Shown here piece after piece: positions 35,998 through 45,328 of a stretch of 64,000 bases of DNA. The notes under the pieces were generated by a model. The model was not told where the DNA came from. It saw only the letters and a list, made by a program, of their open reading frames with translations, and ran no database searches. Every line of letters begins with the position of its first letter. The first letter of the stretch is position 1. The position numbers and the translations under genes were made by a program. Where the stretch lies: assembly GCF_009708175.1 (NCBI RefSeq), contig NZ_WMBB01000002.1, positions 496,001 to 560,000 on the forward strand, written 5' to 3'. Source of the stretch: Nocardia aurantiaca. GTDB taxonomy: Bacteria > Actinomycetota > Actinomycetes > Mycobacteriales > Mycobacteriaceae.

Positions 35998-36221
35998 CGG
36001 GCGGCGCAGAGCCGTCGGTGTTGGCCACCCGTGCCGCCGATTGGGTGCCGAAACGCTTTCGGACCTACCCGGTGAGTTTGCCCGGGCCGCGCGAAATCAT
36101 TTGTCACCTTGGGGTATGTGGGCGGCGTCGGACGCCGCGGTCCTGACCTGTCTGTCGGGGGCTGGTCAGCGGCCTTGCTCACGGCAATCGGGCTTGCGCC
36201 GATGTAGCGCCGTGGGTTGCC

Positions 36222-36869
36222 ATGGAGGGTATGAGTTTTCCGCTGCTGTTGAGTTTCGTGGGGTTGTGTGTGCTGCTCGCACTCACGCCGGGGCCGGATA
36301 CCTTTCTGGTGCTGCGCTTCTCGATGGCCGGATCCCGGCCCGGGATCGCGGCGGCGGTGGGATCGGCGTTCGGCGGGATCGTGTGGGCGACCGTGGTCGC
36401 GGCCGGAGTCGCGGCGCTGCTGGAGCAGTCGGCGACCGCGTATCGCACACTGAAGGTGATCGGCGGAATCTACCTGATGTACCTGGGGGTTCGAGCGCTG
36501 CTGGCGCATCGGCGCGGGCGGGCCGAGGCGGCTGACGAGGCGGATGCCGCGGTGGTGCAGGGCAAGGCGGCGTCCATTCGCTCCGCGTTCGCTGCCGGAT
36601 TGCTGTCATGTGTCTTCAACCCGAAGGTGGGGTTGTTCTATCTCGCGGTGCTACCCCAGTTCCTGACCCAGGTGACGTTCCTGAACACGCTCACGCTCGG
36701 GGCCATCGAATCCAGTGTCGCGGCAATCGAAATGATCCTGCTGGCGCTGGCGGCCGCGCGGGCGGTGGCGCTGCTGCGACGGCCGCGCATTCGGGCGCGG
36801 ATGGAACAGGCCAGCGCGGCGATCCTGGCGGCACTGGGCATCGGCACCGCGGCTTCCGCGGCGGCCTGA
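36222..36869 (+). CDS. LysE/RhtB-family exporter
   Basis: 215-aa amino-acid or metabolite exporter of the inner membrane, with about six hydrophobic helices. Family motifs are LALTPGPDTFLVLRFSMAG near the N-terminus and CVFNPKVGLFYLAVLPQF in the middle. Start ATG 36222, or ATG 36231, which sits close behind GGAGG. It converges on the flavin reductase gene with only 6 bases between stops. Confidence 0.88.
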   Translation: MEGMSFPLLLSFVGLCVLLALTPGPDTFLVLRFSMAGSRPGIAAAVGSAFGGIVWATVVAAGVAALLEQSATAYRTLKVIGGIYLMYLGVRALLAHRRGRAEAADEADAAVVQGKAASIRSAFAAGLLSCVFNPKVGLFYLAVLPQFLTQVTFLNTLTLGAIESSVAAIEMILLALAAARAVALLRRPRIRARMEQASAAILAALGIGTAASAAA

Positions 36870-36875
36870 GCGCTG

Positions 36876-37424
36876 TCAGTCAGCGATCTCGGCGCGGTGG
36901 TAGGCGCCGTTGTAGTAGACCAGCGGGCCGACCGCGGGGGAGTTCTCCGTGTTGTCGTGCACCTGGGTGACCAGGCCGATGACCAGGGTGTGATCCCCGA
37001 TCGGAATGAGCTGGTGGACCGTGGCGCGGACCCAGATGGGGGTGCCGTGCAGGACGGGCTCGCCGCTGCCGAGGGTCGTCCACAGCGACCGATCCGTGAA
37101 GCGCTCCTCGGCCGTCCTGCTGAAACGCTGCGCCAGATGCTTCTGATGCTCGCCCAGGAAATGCACGACCAGCGATTCGGCCCGCAGCATGGGCTCGATG
37201 CTGGACGAGGTCTCGGCGATATTGAACGAGATGAGCGGCGGCTGCGCCGAGAGCGAGGCGAACGAGGTGGCGGTGAAACCGACGGGACCCTGCTCGGAGT
37301 TCAGCGTGACGATGGTGACGCCGGCCGGATAGTGCCGCATGGCGGCGCGATACTGCTGTGCGGTAATGCCGCTCAGATCGTCGGGCACATGCAACTCCGT
37401 GCCGGGAGTCGGGGAATCGCTCAC
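36876..37424 (-). CDS. Flavin reductase-like FMN-binding protein
   Basis: 182-aa protein of the flavin-reductase domain family, the small component of two-component flavin monooxygenases. It has [35 protein letters not shown] and the closing [13 protein letters not shown]...[11 protein letters not shown]. No partner oxygenase lies next to it, so the electron acceptor is unknown. Confidence 0.88.
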   Translation of the reverse strand: MSDSPTPGTELHVPDDLSGITAQQYRAAMRHYPAGVTIVTLNSEQGPVGFTATSFASLSAQPPLISFNIAETSSSIEPMLRAESLVVHFLGEHQKHLAQRFSRTAEERFTDRSLWTTLGSGEPVLHGTPIWVRATVHQLIPIGDHTLVIGLVTQVHDNTENSPAVGPLVYYNGAYHRAEIAD

Positions 37425-37500
37425 CTCACGAACCTACGTGGTCGGGCGCCCGGTTATTCCGCCCGGCAAGAAATCGCTCGATCCATGTGAATCCCGCTGC

Positions 37501-37974
37501 TCAATCCACATCGATGGCGAGGCCCGCGGTGATTCGCACCAGTTCCCCGAAGGTCGTGCGGAACAGCGTGTTCGGATGTCCGGCCGCCGCCCACAGCTCC
37601 TGATACTGCGCCAGCGCCCGGTCGACGAAGGTGGGCAGGTTGGTGGGATGGCCGAGCGGGGCGATGCCGCCGATGGGCTGACCCGTCACCTCCCGGACCA
37701 TGTCCGCCGGCGCGCGGGTGAGGGTGCCTTCGAGGCGTTCGCCGGTGCGGTTCACGTGCACCTGGTGCGCTCCGGACACCAGCAGCAGGACCGGGTCGTC
37801 GTCGAGCAGGAACACCAGCGACTTCGTGATGGCGCCGACCGTGACGCCGAGGGCGTCGGCGGCTTCCTGCGCGGTGTGGGTGGGACTGGGCTGAGTGATG
37901 ATCACTCCGTGATGGCCGCGCGCGATCAAGGTGTCGGAAACCTTCGACGCGACCGGTGGCAGGGACCTGCGCAT
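37501..37974 (-). CDS. YbaK/EbsC-type aminoacyl-tRNA deacylase
   Basis: 157-aa protein of the YbaK/ProX fold, which hydrolyses mischarged tRNAs (typically Cys-tRNA-Pro). It has TAQEAADALGVTVGAITKSL with the conserved Lys, then LLLVSGAHQV and VTGQPIGGIAPLGH, which contains the family GxxPxG loop. ATG at 37974 is chosen. Confidence 0.88.
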   Translation of the reverse strand: MRRSLPPVASKVSDTLIARGHHGVIITQPSPTHTAQEAADALGVTVGAITKSLVFLLDDDPVLLLVSGAHQVHVNRTGERLEGTLTRAPADMVREVTGQPIGGIAPLGHPTNLPTFVDRALAQYQELWAAAGHPNTLFRTTFGELVRITAGLAIDVD

Positions 37975-38015
37975 GGCAACCAGGGTAGAGCGATCGCGGT
38001 CGATGTGCGGGGGGA

Positions 38016-38336
38016 TCAGTAATCGGGGTAACCCTCCTCCGGGCCCAGCATGTCGGTCAGGCGGGCGCGCACGATCGGGGCGAGCTCCTCGACGGTGCGC
38101 GGTGAAACCCACTGGTGCGCACAGGAATCGAAGACCCGCTCCAGATCGATGGCGGACAGGGCGTGCAACTCGGCGGCGGCGGCCGTCTGCAATGCGGAGT
38201 GGCCCGGGTACGGGCGGCCGTCGGCGATCTTCTGGGCCCAGGTGACATTGCAGCAGCATTCGTACAGGGCGTGAATCGCGCGGCGGCGCGGAAGTGTGTT
38301 GAAGCGGTCGAGGCCGATTCCGTGATGCATCAACAT
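38016..38336 (-). CDS. Short OHCU-decarboxylase-like protein
   Basis: About 106 aa resembling the N-terminal two thirds of 2-oxo-4-hydroxy-4-carboxy-5-ureidoimidazoline decarboxylase (purine breakdown): RFNTLPRRRAIHALYECC, WAQKIADGRPYP and ELHALSAIDLERVFDSCAH. Where the enzyme has the catalytic His-Pro-Arg-Ile-Gly, this protein reads His-Gln-Trp-Val-Ser, and the usual C-terminal helices are short. Activity is therefore doubtful. ATG 38336 follows GAGG. No other urate genes are nearby. Confidence 0.5.
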   Translation of the reverse strand: MLMHHGIGLDRFNTLPRRRAIHALYECCCNVTWAQKIADGRPYPGHSALQTAAAAELHALSAIDLERVFDSCAHQWVSPRTVEELAPIVRARLTDMLGPEEGYPDY

Positions 38337-38482
38337 CGTGACCTCACACACGGGACGAGCGGGTTGTGCGGACCCGTCCATCGTGCGTCCGCAAGCGGTT
38401 CGAAAACACTGGGACGCAGCAGATTTAGCACAGGGTTTACACCGCCCTGCCGGGCCCTCGGCACCCCCGTTACGCTGGACCG

Positions 38483-39304
38483 ATGACCGATTGGAAGGCT
38501 TTCGAGGTCGAAAGCAAGGACCACATCGCCCAGGTGACGCTCACCGGTCCCGGCAAGGGCAATGCCATGGGCCCCGACTTCTGGCGCGAGCTGCCGCTCA
38601 TCTTCGGCGAACTCGACGCCGACCCGGACGTTCGCGCCATCGTGCTCACCGGATCCGGCAAGCATTTCTCCTACGGCCTCGACCTCCCGGCCATGAGCCC
38701 GCTGTTCGGGCCGCTGCTGGCCGATAAGGCACTGGCCGGGCCGCGCACCGACTTCCTCAAGCACGTGCGCAGCATGCAGGACTCGGTCACCGCGGTCGCC
38801 GACTGCGTCAAGCCGGTCATCGCGGCCATCTCGGGCTGGTGCATCGGCGGCGGGCTGGACCTCGTCGCCGCCGCCGACGTCCGCCTGGCCAGCGCCGACG
38901 CCAAGTTCAGCCTGCGCGAGGCCAAGGTGGCCATCGTCGCCGACATCGGCTCGCTGCACCGCCTGCCCGGCATCATCGGCGAGGGGCACGTGCGTGAGCT
39001 CGCCTTCACCGGCAAGGACATCGACGCGACCCGCGCCGAGAAGATCGGGCTGATCAACGACGTGTACGCCGACCAGCAGGCCGTGCTGGACGCCGCCCAT
39101 GCCATGGCTCGCGAGATCGCCGCCAACCCGCCGCTGGTGGTGCAGGGCATCAAGGATGTGCTGGACCAGCCCAAGCGCGGCAAGATCGCCGACGGGTTGC
39201 GGTACGTGTCGGCGTGGAACTCCGCGTTCCTGCCGTCCGAGGACCTCACCGAGGCCATCCAGGCCGTCTTCGAGAAGCGGCCGCCCGAGTTCAAGGGGAA
39301 GTAG
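38483..39304 (+). CDS. Crotonase-fold dienoyl-CoA isomerase (EchA21-like)
   Basis: 273-aa crotonase. Unlike hydratases with two Glu, it has the triad of delta3,5-delta2,4-dienoyl-CoA isomerase: Asp126 (GGGLDLV), Glu146 (REAKVAI) and Asp154 (VADIGSLHRLP). The spacing equals that of rat ECH1 Asp176/Glu196/Asp204. The oxyanion loop is SGKHFSYGLDL. It would act in beta-oxidation of odd-position unsaturated fatty acids. EchA21 (Rv3774) is the likely orthologue from memory. Confidence 0.9.
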   Translation: MTDWKAFEVESKDHIAQVTLTGPGKGNAMGPDFWRELPLIFGELDADPDVRAIVLTGSGKHFSYGLDLPAMSPLFGPLLADKALAGPRTDFLKHVRSMQDSVTAVADCVKPVIAAISGWCIGGGLDLVAAADVRLASADAKFSLREAKVAIVADIGSLHRLPGIIGEGHVRELAFTGKDIDATRAEKIGLINDVYADQQAVLDAAHAMAREIAANPPLVVQGIKDVLDQPKRGKIADGLRYVSAWNSAFLPSEDLTEAIQAVFEKRPPEFKGK

Positions 39305-39439
39305 CCCCCGCGGGCTTCGGCCCCGAAAGAGGACCGCAAGCCTCCGGTTTCCCGGTCTATCGGTTTGGACGGGGACCCGGAGGTTCGGCCATGGCTACAT
39401 CCGAGTCGACCGGCGAGGGCGGCTTCACCCCCCGGGCTG

Positions 39440-39960
39440 TTCGCGGGGCAGCACAGCATTCTCGGGATCGCGGGCGGGCGGTGGGTGTTCCTGGTGAACG
39501 CGCCCATCGGACCGTCCACCCTGATCGTGGTGACGCGGGTGCTGCACCTGCCTCTGCGCGAGAAAACCCGTGACCGCGTGGACTATTGGGGCGCGCCGGC
39601 GCTCATCGTCGCCATGAGCCCGCTACTGATCGTGGCCCAGCAGGATCACGAATGAAACTGGGACAGTTCGAGATCCATCGCCTGCTATCTCATCGGTGCG
39701 CTCGGGGCGATCGCCGTCGTACTGGTGGAGGCGGCGCTGGGGGAGGCCGCGCCGATACCGCTGCGCATCTTCGCCAACCGCACCCTCACGCTGGGTGTGG
39801 TCATCTCGTTCGTGGTGGGCGCGGGCATGTTCGGCGAAATCCTGCTGCTGCCACAATATTTGCAGCGAGCCCGATGCTGGGCGGTCTGCAGCTGACCCCC
39901 GTGATGCTGAGGACGATGACCGGATCCGTACTGTCCGGCGGCCGAATGAGAGGACACGGC
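39440..39960 (+). pseudogene. Decayed DHA2-type MFS efflux transporter fragment
   Basis: Fragments of an EmrB/QacA-like 14-TM transporter in different frames. These are GGRWVFLVNAPIGPSTLIVV and RVDYWGAPALIVAMSPLLI (to a stop at 39655), then IPLRIFANRTLTLGVVISF and GEILLLPQYLQ in another frame, then MLGGLQLTPVMLRTMTGS in a third. At least two frameshifts and loss of both ends indicate a dead gene. The rest of 39305-40037 has no other supported feature. Confidence 0.7.
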
Positions 39961-40037
39961 ACAGCGAGGACGCGCAGGGCCGGGCGAAAGCGAAAGGGGC
40001 GACACGGAATCCGTGCCGCCCCTCACCGGAGGGAAGC

Positions 40038-40529
40038 TCAGTGGCCGCCCTGCTCCTTCAGCCGGGCGTAGGCCTCGTCGACCAGCTTCTCGGCCTTCTC
40101 GCGGCCCTCCCAGCCCTCGACCTTGACCCACTTGCCGGGCTCCAGGTCCTTGTAGCGCTCGAAGAAGTGCGCGATCTCCTTGCGCTGGAACTCCGGGATG
40201 TCCTCGACGTCCTGGATGTGGGCCCAGCGCTTGTCGGAGGCGGGCACCGCCACGACCTTCTCGTCGCCGCCGGCCTCGTCGGACATGATCAGCACCCCGA
40301 CCGGGCGGGCCTCCACCAGAACGCCCGGGAACACCGGCTCGGGCAGCAGCACCATGCAGTCCAGCGGATCGCCGTCGGAGCCCAGGGTGTCCTCGATGTA
40401 GCCGTAGTCGGCCGGGTACATCATCGGCGTGTACAGGTAGCGGTCCAGCCGCACGCGCCCGGTCTTGTGATCTACCTCGTACTTGTTGCGCTGACCCCGG
40501 GGGATCTCGATGGTGACGTCGAACTCCAC
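40038..40529 (-). CDS. ppa: Inorganic pyrophosphatase
   Basis: Family I soluble pyrophosphatase (163 aa) that pulls biosynthetic reactions forward by hydrolysing PPi. The signature [11 protein letters not shown] carries the metal-binding aspartates, and [16 protein letters not shown] and [14 protein letters not shown] are conserved. GTG start at 40529 with GAAGGAG upstream. It is divergent from dacB, as in mycobacteria (Rv3628/Rv3627c). Confidence 0.96.
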   Translation of the reverse strand: MEFDVTIEIPRGQRNKYEVDHKTGRVRLDRYLYTPMMYPADYGYIEDTLGSDGDPLDCMVLLPEPVFPGVLVEARPVGVLIMSDEAGGDEKVVAVPASDKRWAHIQDVEDIPEFQRKEIAHFFERYKDLEPGKWVKVEGWEGREKAEKLVDEAYARLKEQGGH

Positions 40530-40760
40530 GTCATCTCCTTCTTCGGTAGGCGGTATGACTGCCGACTCGCCAGCTCGTTCGGGGGAACGACTGCGCAACG
40601 AGGATAGTGTGTGAACGCGGGGCGGTTCGCGGCCCGGCTCGGTTCCACGGCGACTGAGCGCAGGAGCGAAGAACCGAGCTTCCGGCTCCGTCGGCTCGCG
40701 CCTCGGCCTCGAACCCGCGACGCCGGAGGCGGCGCAACCAGATACAGGAGACAGCGGCAG

Positions 40761-42221
40761 GTGTTTGGTCGGAACAAGCAGAGCATCGGTGGTCTGGAGG
40801 CCAAGCGGCGGCGCAGAACCTGGATCGTGGTGTCATCCTTGCTGGTCGTCGTGCTGGCGGCGGCCGCGACGGTGGCGGTGATCCTGAAACCGTGGACTGA
40901 GGAATTTCGGCACGGGGGCTTGACGATCGCCGACCCGCCCGCACCCGTCAAGCCGATTCCACAGGTCGCACCCGCGCCGGTGACCGCCCCCGCAGCCACC
41001 GCCGCCGGGCTGGCCGCCGCGCTCGCGCCCGTGGTCGGCAACCCGGACCTGGGGATATTCGCCGCCTCGGTCTCCGACGGGGACACCGGCAAGGTGCTGT
41101 GGACCATGGACCCGGACAAGGGCATGATCCCGTCCTCCACCGCCAAGATCCTCACCACCGCGGCCGGACTGCTGGCCCTGCCCGACGACCACCGGATCAC
41201 CACCAAGGTGGTGGCGGGCTCGGCGCCGGGGGAGATCGTGCTGGTCGGCGGCGGCGACCCGACCATCACCGCGCAGCCCGACGGCAAGGGCTACTACCCG
41301 GACGCGCCGAAGCTGCAGGACCTGGTCGCGCAGATCAAGGTGTCCGGGCAGCGGGTGGACTCCATCGTGGTCGACACCTCCGCCTACGCCGGTCCGAACT
41401 TCGCGCCCGGCTGGGACAACGCCGACATCGCGGGCGGCTCCATCGCACCGTTGGACCCCGTGATGATCGATGGTGGCCGGCTGGATCCACTGGTCGAATA
41501 CTCGCCGCGCACCCCCACACCCGCTCTCGACGCGGGCAAGCGGCTGGCCATCGAACTGGGCGCGGATCCCGCGAAGGTGCGGATCGGTACCGCCCCGGCG
41601 GGCGCGAATCAGCTGGCCGCCGTGCAGTCCGCGCCGCTGCGCGAACGCATGCTGCAGGCCATGGTGCATTCCGACAATGTGCTGGCCGAGGCCATCGGGC
41701 GCGAGGTCGCCGTGGCCAGCGGGCAGGAAGCCTCCTTCACGGGCGCGGTGACCGCCATGTCGACCGTGCTGCAAGCCGCCGGATTCGACCTGACCGGCCT
41801 GAAGATGGCCGACAACAGCGGACTCTCGACCGACGACCACATTCCCCCGCGCCTGCTCAACCGGGTGCTGACCGTGGCCACGCTGTCCAACGACGCCGGT
41901 TCGCAAACCAATTCGACCGCCGAACCGGCCTCGGCTACCACCGCCGGATCCCCGCTCGCGCCGCTGCTGGACTTCCTGCCGGTGGCGGGCGGCACCGGCT
42001 CGCTGGTGAGCCGTTATGTCGACCGGGATCGCGAAGGAGCGGGTTGGATTCGGGCCAAAACAGGAACTCTGTCCGTATCGAGTGCGTTGGTGGGTTATGT
42101 GCTGGACCGCGACGGACGGGTCCTGACGTTCGCACTGATGTCGAACGATCGGCCGCCGGAGGTGAGCCGACCCGCGCTGGATGCCGTCGCCAACGCACTG
42201 CGCAACTGTGGCTGCTCCTGA
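40761..42221 (+). CDS. dacB: D-alanyl-D-alanine carboxypeptidase/endopeptidase (peptidase S13)
   Basis: PBP4-type enzyme (486 aa), anchored by one N-terminal helix ([20 protein letters not shown]) and acting on peptidoglycan outside the membrane. The SxxK nucleophile motif is SSTAK, the SxN motif is SDN in [11 protein letters not shown], and the KTG box is AKTGTLS. A Pro/Ala linker follows the helix. The GTG start at 40761 has CAGGAG 10 bases before it. The first in-frame GTG at 40611 would add a non-homologous leader. Confidence 0.92.
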   Translation: MFGRNKQSIGGLEAKRRRRTWIVVSSLLVVVLAAAATVAVILKPWTEEFRHGGLTIADPPAPVKPIPQVAPAPVTAPAATAAGLAAALAPVVGNPDLGIFAASVSDGDTGKVLWTMDPDKGMIPSSTAKILTTAAGLLALPDDHRITTKVVAGSAPGEIVLVGGGDPTITAQPDGKGYYPDAPKLQDLVAQIKVSGQRVDSIVVDTSAYAGPNFAPGWDNADIAGGSIAPLDPVMIDGGRLDPLVEYSPRTPTPALDAGKRLAIELGADPAKVRIGTAPAGANQLAAVQSAPLRERMLQAMVHSDNVLAEAIGREVAVASGQEASFTGAVTAMSTVLQAAGFDLTGLKMADNSGLSTDDHIPPRLLNRVLTVATLSNDAGSQTNSTAEPASATTAGSPLAPLLDFLPVAGGTGSLVSRYVDRDREGAGWIRAKTGTLSVSSALVGYVLDRDGRVLTFALMSNDRPPEVSRPALDAVANALRNCGCS

Positions 42222-42224
42222 CGG

Positions 42225-43307
42225 GTGGATGAAATGACCGGATCCGAAACCGCTTCGGCCCCTGCTCGCGCCCGGACCACTCTGGCCGGTGTGGTCGACT
42301 GGAACGTGGCCGCCCGCACGGGCGCCGCGCTGGTGCCCGCGGGGCCGCGCACCTCCCGGTACTCGGCCGAGCACGCGGTAGCCGAACTCGCCGCCGCTTC
42401 GATGCGCGCCGAGGGACCGGTCCGCGAGGTCAGCGGTCTCGACGACGGTTCGGTGGTGCCGGACGCGCTGATCGTGGACCGCCCGGGCTGGATCCGCGCC
42501 GCCGCCGACTCCATGGCCCAGCTCACCGGCAGCGGTGTCGGGCCCGGGGAGAAGGGCAAGTTCGTCGGCAAACCGGCCGGATTGCAGGCCGGGGCCATGC
42601 TGGCCTTCCTGTCCACGGCCATCCTCGGCCAGTACGACCCGTTCAGCGGGCCCGACGGTACCCTGCTGCTGGTCGCGCCCAACATCATGGCGGTGGAACG
42701 CGCACTCAATGTGCCGCCCAGCGACTTCCGGCTTTGGGTATGCCTGCACGAGGTCACCCATCGCGTCCAATTCTCTTCCGCCCCTTGGATCGCCGATTAC
42801 ATGCGCCGCAATGTCAAGGTGCTCGGCGAGGCCGGCGACGAACCCTTGGCCGACATGCTGGCCCGGCTCGTCGCCGCGGTGAAGGAGCGCCGCCGCGGCG
42901 TCGAGGACCCCGCGGGCGGCGTGATCGGGCTGCTGCGGGCCACCCAGGCCGCACCGCAGCGAGAGGCGCTCGACCGCCTGCTCATGCTCGGCACCCTGCT
43001 GGAGGGCCATGCGGACCACGTCATGGACGCCGTCGGACCGGCCGTGGTGCCCTCGGTGGCCCAGATCCGTGCCGCCTTCGATCAGCGTCGCAAGCGCCCC
43101 GCCAATCCGATCCAGCGGCTGCTGCGCGCCTTGCTGGGCATGGACGCCAAGGTGGCACAGTACGTACGCGGCAAGGCGTTCGTCGACGAGGTCGTCGAGA
43201 CCGTCGGCATGGAACACTTCAACACCGTCTGGACCGACGCCGAAACCCTGCCCCGCACAGACGAAATCGGCGAACCGCGGCGCTGGGTGGCGCGCGTCCT
43301 CGGCTGA
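42225..43307 (+). CDS. Zinc-dependent metalloprotease (DUF2342 family)
   Basis: About 360 aa, often mislabelled 'coenzyme F420 biosynthesis-associated'. The zinc motif HEVTH lies at residues 172-176 if counted from ATG 42234, in a zincin-like context. The rest is helical with no signal peptide, so it is probably cytoplasmic. Start GTG 42225 or ATG 42234, just after the dacB stop. The dacB-metalloprotease-tilS-hpt order is that of Rv3627c-Rv3624c, and the genes probably form an operon. Confidence 0.86.
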   Translation: MDEMTGSETASAPARARTTLAGVVDWNVAARTGAALVPAGPRTSRYSAEHAVAELAAASMRAEGPVREVSGLDDGSVVPDALIVDRPGWIRAAADSMAQLTGSGVGPGEKGKFVGKPAGLQAGAMLAFLSTAILGQYDPFSGPDGTLLLVAPNIMAVERALNVPPSDFRLWVCLHEVTHRVQFSSAPWIADYMRRNVKVLGEAGDEPLADMLARLVAAVKERRRGVEDPAGGVIGLLRATQAAPQREALDRLLMLGTLLEGHADHVMDAVGPAVVPSVAQIRAAFDQRRKRPANPIQRLLRALLGMDAKVAQYVRGKAFVDEVVETVGMEHFNTVWTDAETLPRTDEIGEPRRWVARVLG

Positions 43308-43354
43308 TCGGCCTGCCCCGCCGCCGGATCGCCGGTCCGTGCGACGATCAGGAC

Positions 43355-44329
43355 GTGAACGATCGGCCTCGGCTGCCCGAGACGCGTGCCGCACTGGAGC
43401 TGCGGCATGCGGTACGGGAGTGGCTGGGCCGGTACGCGCCCGCGGGCGTGATCGCGGTGGCCCTGTCGGGCGGGGCGGACTCGCTGGCGCTGACCGCCGC
43501 CGCGTGCGCCGAGGCGGATGTGGTCGACGCGCTGATCGTGGATCACGGCTTGCAGGCCGGGTCGGGCGACGTGGCCGCCGAGGCGGCGGCTCTGGCCAAG
43601 CGGTTGGGGTGCCGGTCGGCTCGGGTGCTGACGGTATCGGTCGGTAGCGAGGGCGGGCTCGAGGCCGCCGCGCGGCGGGCCCGATATGCCGCCCTGGCCG
43701 AGGCCCGCGCGGGGTCGCCGGTGCTGCTCGGGCACACGCTCGACGATCAAGCCGAGACCGTGCTGCTCGGACTGGGCCGCGGCTCGGGGGCCCGATCGAT
43801 CTGGGGGATGGCGGAATTCGACGACCCGTGGGGGCGGCCGCTACTCGGAGTACGGCGGAGCGTCACCCGGGAGCTGTGCGCGGACCTGAGCATCACGGCC
43901 TGGGAGGATCCACACAATAGCGCGCCGGAATTCACCCGGGTACGGCTGCGGAACGAAGTGCTGCCGTTGCTCGAGGACGTGCTCGGCGGCGGGGTGGCGC
44001 CCGCGCTGGCCCGTACCGCCGCGCAGTTGCGCGAGGACGGGGCGGTGCTGGACGCGCTCGCCGGTGAGTTGCTGGCGGTTGCCCGGGACGGCGCCGCGCT
44101 GCGAATCGAGATACTCGCCACTGCCGCGCCCGCCGTCCGCCGCCGCGTCATTCGTGCGTGGTTGCTCGAGCGTGGCGCGAAATCGTTGACGGACAACAAC
44201 TTACGGGCCGCCGAAGCGCTGGTCACACGGTGGCGCGGGCAGGGCGGTGTCGCGGTGGGCGGTTCGCCCGGTGGGACCAGGTTGGTTGCCGCGCGTGAAC
44301 ATGGCAGGCTCATACTCAGTTCTGAGTGA
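43355..44329 (+). CDS. tilS: tRNA(Ile)-lysidine synthetase
   Basis: 324-aa N-type ATP pyrophosphatase that converts C34 of tRNA-Ile2 to lysidine, essential for AUA decoding. The PP-loop is ALSGGADSLAL, followed by VDHGLQ, GLEAAARRARY and LLGHTLDDQAETVL. The C-terminal domain is shortened, as in actinobacteria. GTG start. The longer open frame upstream is in the wrong frame of the previous gene. Confidence 0.93.
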   Translation: MNDRPRLPETRAALELRHAVREWLGRYAPAGVIAVALSGGADSLALTAAACAEADVVDALIVDHGLQAGSGDVAAEAAALAKRLGCRSARVLTVSVGSEGGLEAAARRARYAALAEARAGSPVLLGHTLDDQAETVLLGLGRGSGARSIWGMAEFDDPWGRPLLGVRRSVTRELCADLSITAWEDPHNSAPEFTRVRLRNEVLPLLEDVLGGGVAPALARTAAQLREDGAVLDALAGELLAVARDGAALRIEILATAAPAVRRRVIRAWLLERGAKSLTDNNLRAAEALVTRWRGQGGVAVGGSPGGTRLVAAREHGRLILSSE

Positions 44330-44371
44330 ACCCGATTCGGGTCGAACATCACTGAAGGGAAACCAGCGGAC

Positions 44372-44929
44372 GTGTACGGGGACGACATCGCGTCGGTGCT
44401 GATCAGCGAGGAACAGATCGCCGAAAAGGTCGAGGAACTGGCCGAACTGGTCGCCAAGCGGTATCCGGCCGATGCCCCCGAGGGCGACCTGCTGCTGGTG
44501 GGCGTGCTCAAGGGCGCGATCTTCTTCATGACCGACCTGGCCAAGAAGCTCACCGTGCCGACGCAGATGGAGTTCATGGCCGTCTCGTCCTACGGCTCCT
44601 CCACCTCGTCCTCCGGCGTCGTGCGCATCATGAAGGACCTGGACAAGGACATCGCCGGCCGCAATGTGCTGATCGTCGAGGACATCATCGACTCCGGCCT
44701 GACCCTGTCGTGGCTGCTGCGCAACCTGTCCAGCCGCAACCCGGCCTCGCTCGAGGTGGTGACGCTGCTGCGCAAGCCCGATGCGCTGCGCACCCAGGTG
44801 GACGTGATGGGCGTCGGCTTCGACATCCCGAACGAATTCGTGGTCGGCTACGGCCTCGACTACGACGAGCGCTACCGCGATCTGCCCTATATCGGCACTC
44901 TCAACCCGAAGGTGTACGGCGGGAAGTAA
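44372..44929 (+). CDS. hpt: Hypoxanthine-guanine phosphoribosyltransferase
   Basis: 185-aa purine salvage enzyme. The PRPP loop is [16 protein letters not shown], the N-terminal substrate loop [19 protein letters not shown], the flexible loop [11 protein letters not shown], and the guanine-binding end is [21 protein letters not shown] start with GAAGGGA upstream. Last gene of the tilS operon, followed by a terminator. Confidence 0.95.
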   Translation: MYGDDIASVLISEEQIAEKVEELAELVAKRYPADAPEGDLLLVGVLKGAIFFMTDLAKKLTVPTQMEFMAVSSYGSSTSSSGVVRIMKDLDKDIAGRNVLIVEDIIDSGLTLSWLLRNLSSRNPASLEVVTLLRKPDALRTQVDVMGVGFDIPNEFVVGYGLDYDERYRDLPYIGTLNPKVYGGK

Positions 44930-44974
44930 CCGCCCGCGGAGTCCTCAGGGGCGCCGCGCAATGACGAAACGAAG

Positions 44975-45000
44975 GCCGCTGCCCGGTGACCGGGGGCGGC
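44975..45000 (+). terminator. Terminator after hpt
   Basis: GCCGCTGCCCGG-TGA-CCGGGGGCGGC forms 11 pairs with one bulge and is followed by TTTCGG. It lies 45 bases after the hpt stop. Confidence 0.65.
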
Positions 45001-45328
45001 TTTCGGCCTTGATGTGACCAAAATCACTCAATCCGTTGGCGTGGGGCTTCAGGCGAGGGAGGTGTCTGTTGCTGGGTTTCCGCGCCCGGCGCGTGCGCGG
45101 ATCGGGCGTGTGGGCGGAGTTTGGTGTAACTGCTGGTCAACTGTCTGGGTGGGCGCGAGTGGGGGAGTGTCGGTGAATGGCCGAGAATTCGCGGATCCGG
45201 TTAACAGAATGTTTCGGTGGCGTCTTATGCTGTCTGTAACAAACCTGACGGCTGTTTTCTGATCCAGTTGCAAACTTTTGGATCGGATACGGCTGGAAAA
45301 TCAAGACCGATTCTGATAGCAAGGGGCT
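45001..45328. promoter_or_regulatory. Regulatory spacer upstream of the LysR gene
   Basis: This gap has no supported gene. It holds a CRP-like site TGTGACCAAAATCACT (45013-45028) and, closer to lysR, an inverted repeat GATCCA-N12-TGGATC (45261-45284) that could be a LysR autoregulatory site. The last 150 bases are A+T-rich for this genome, consistent with a promoter. Confidence 0.4.

Noticed and set aside
40833..43394. 853-aa antisense ORF over dacB and the metalloprotease
   Set aside because: Shadow of strongly supported plus-strand genes; its composition (His/Gly/Arg/Gln-rich) is typical of antisense frames.
45014..45262. 82-aa ORF in the hpt-lysR spacer
   Set aside because: Poor codon bias, no ribosome site, and it overlaps regulatory motifs.
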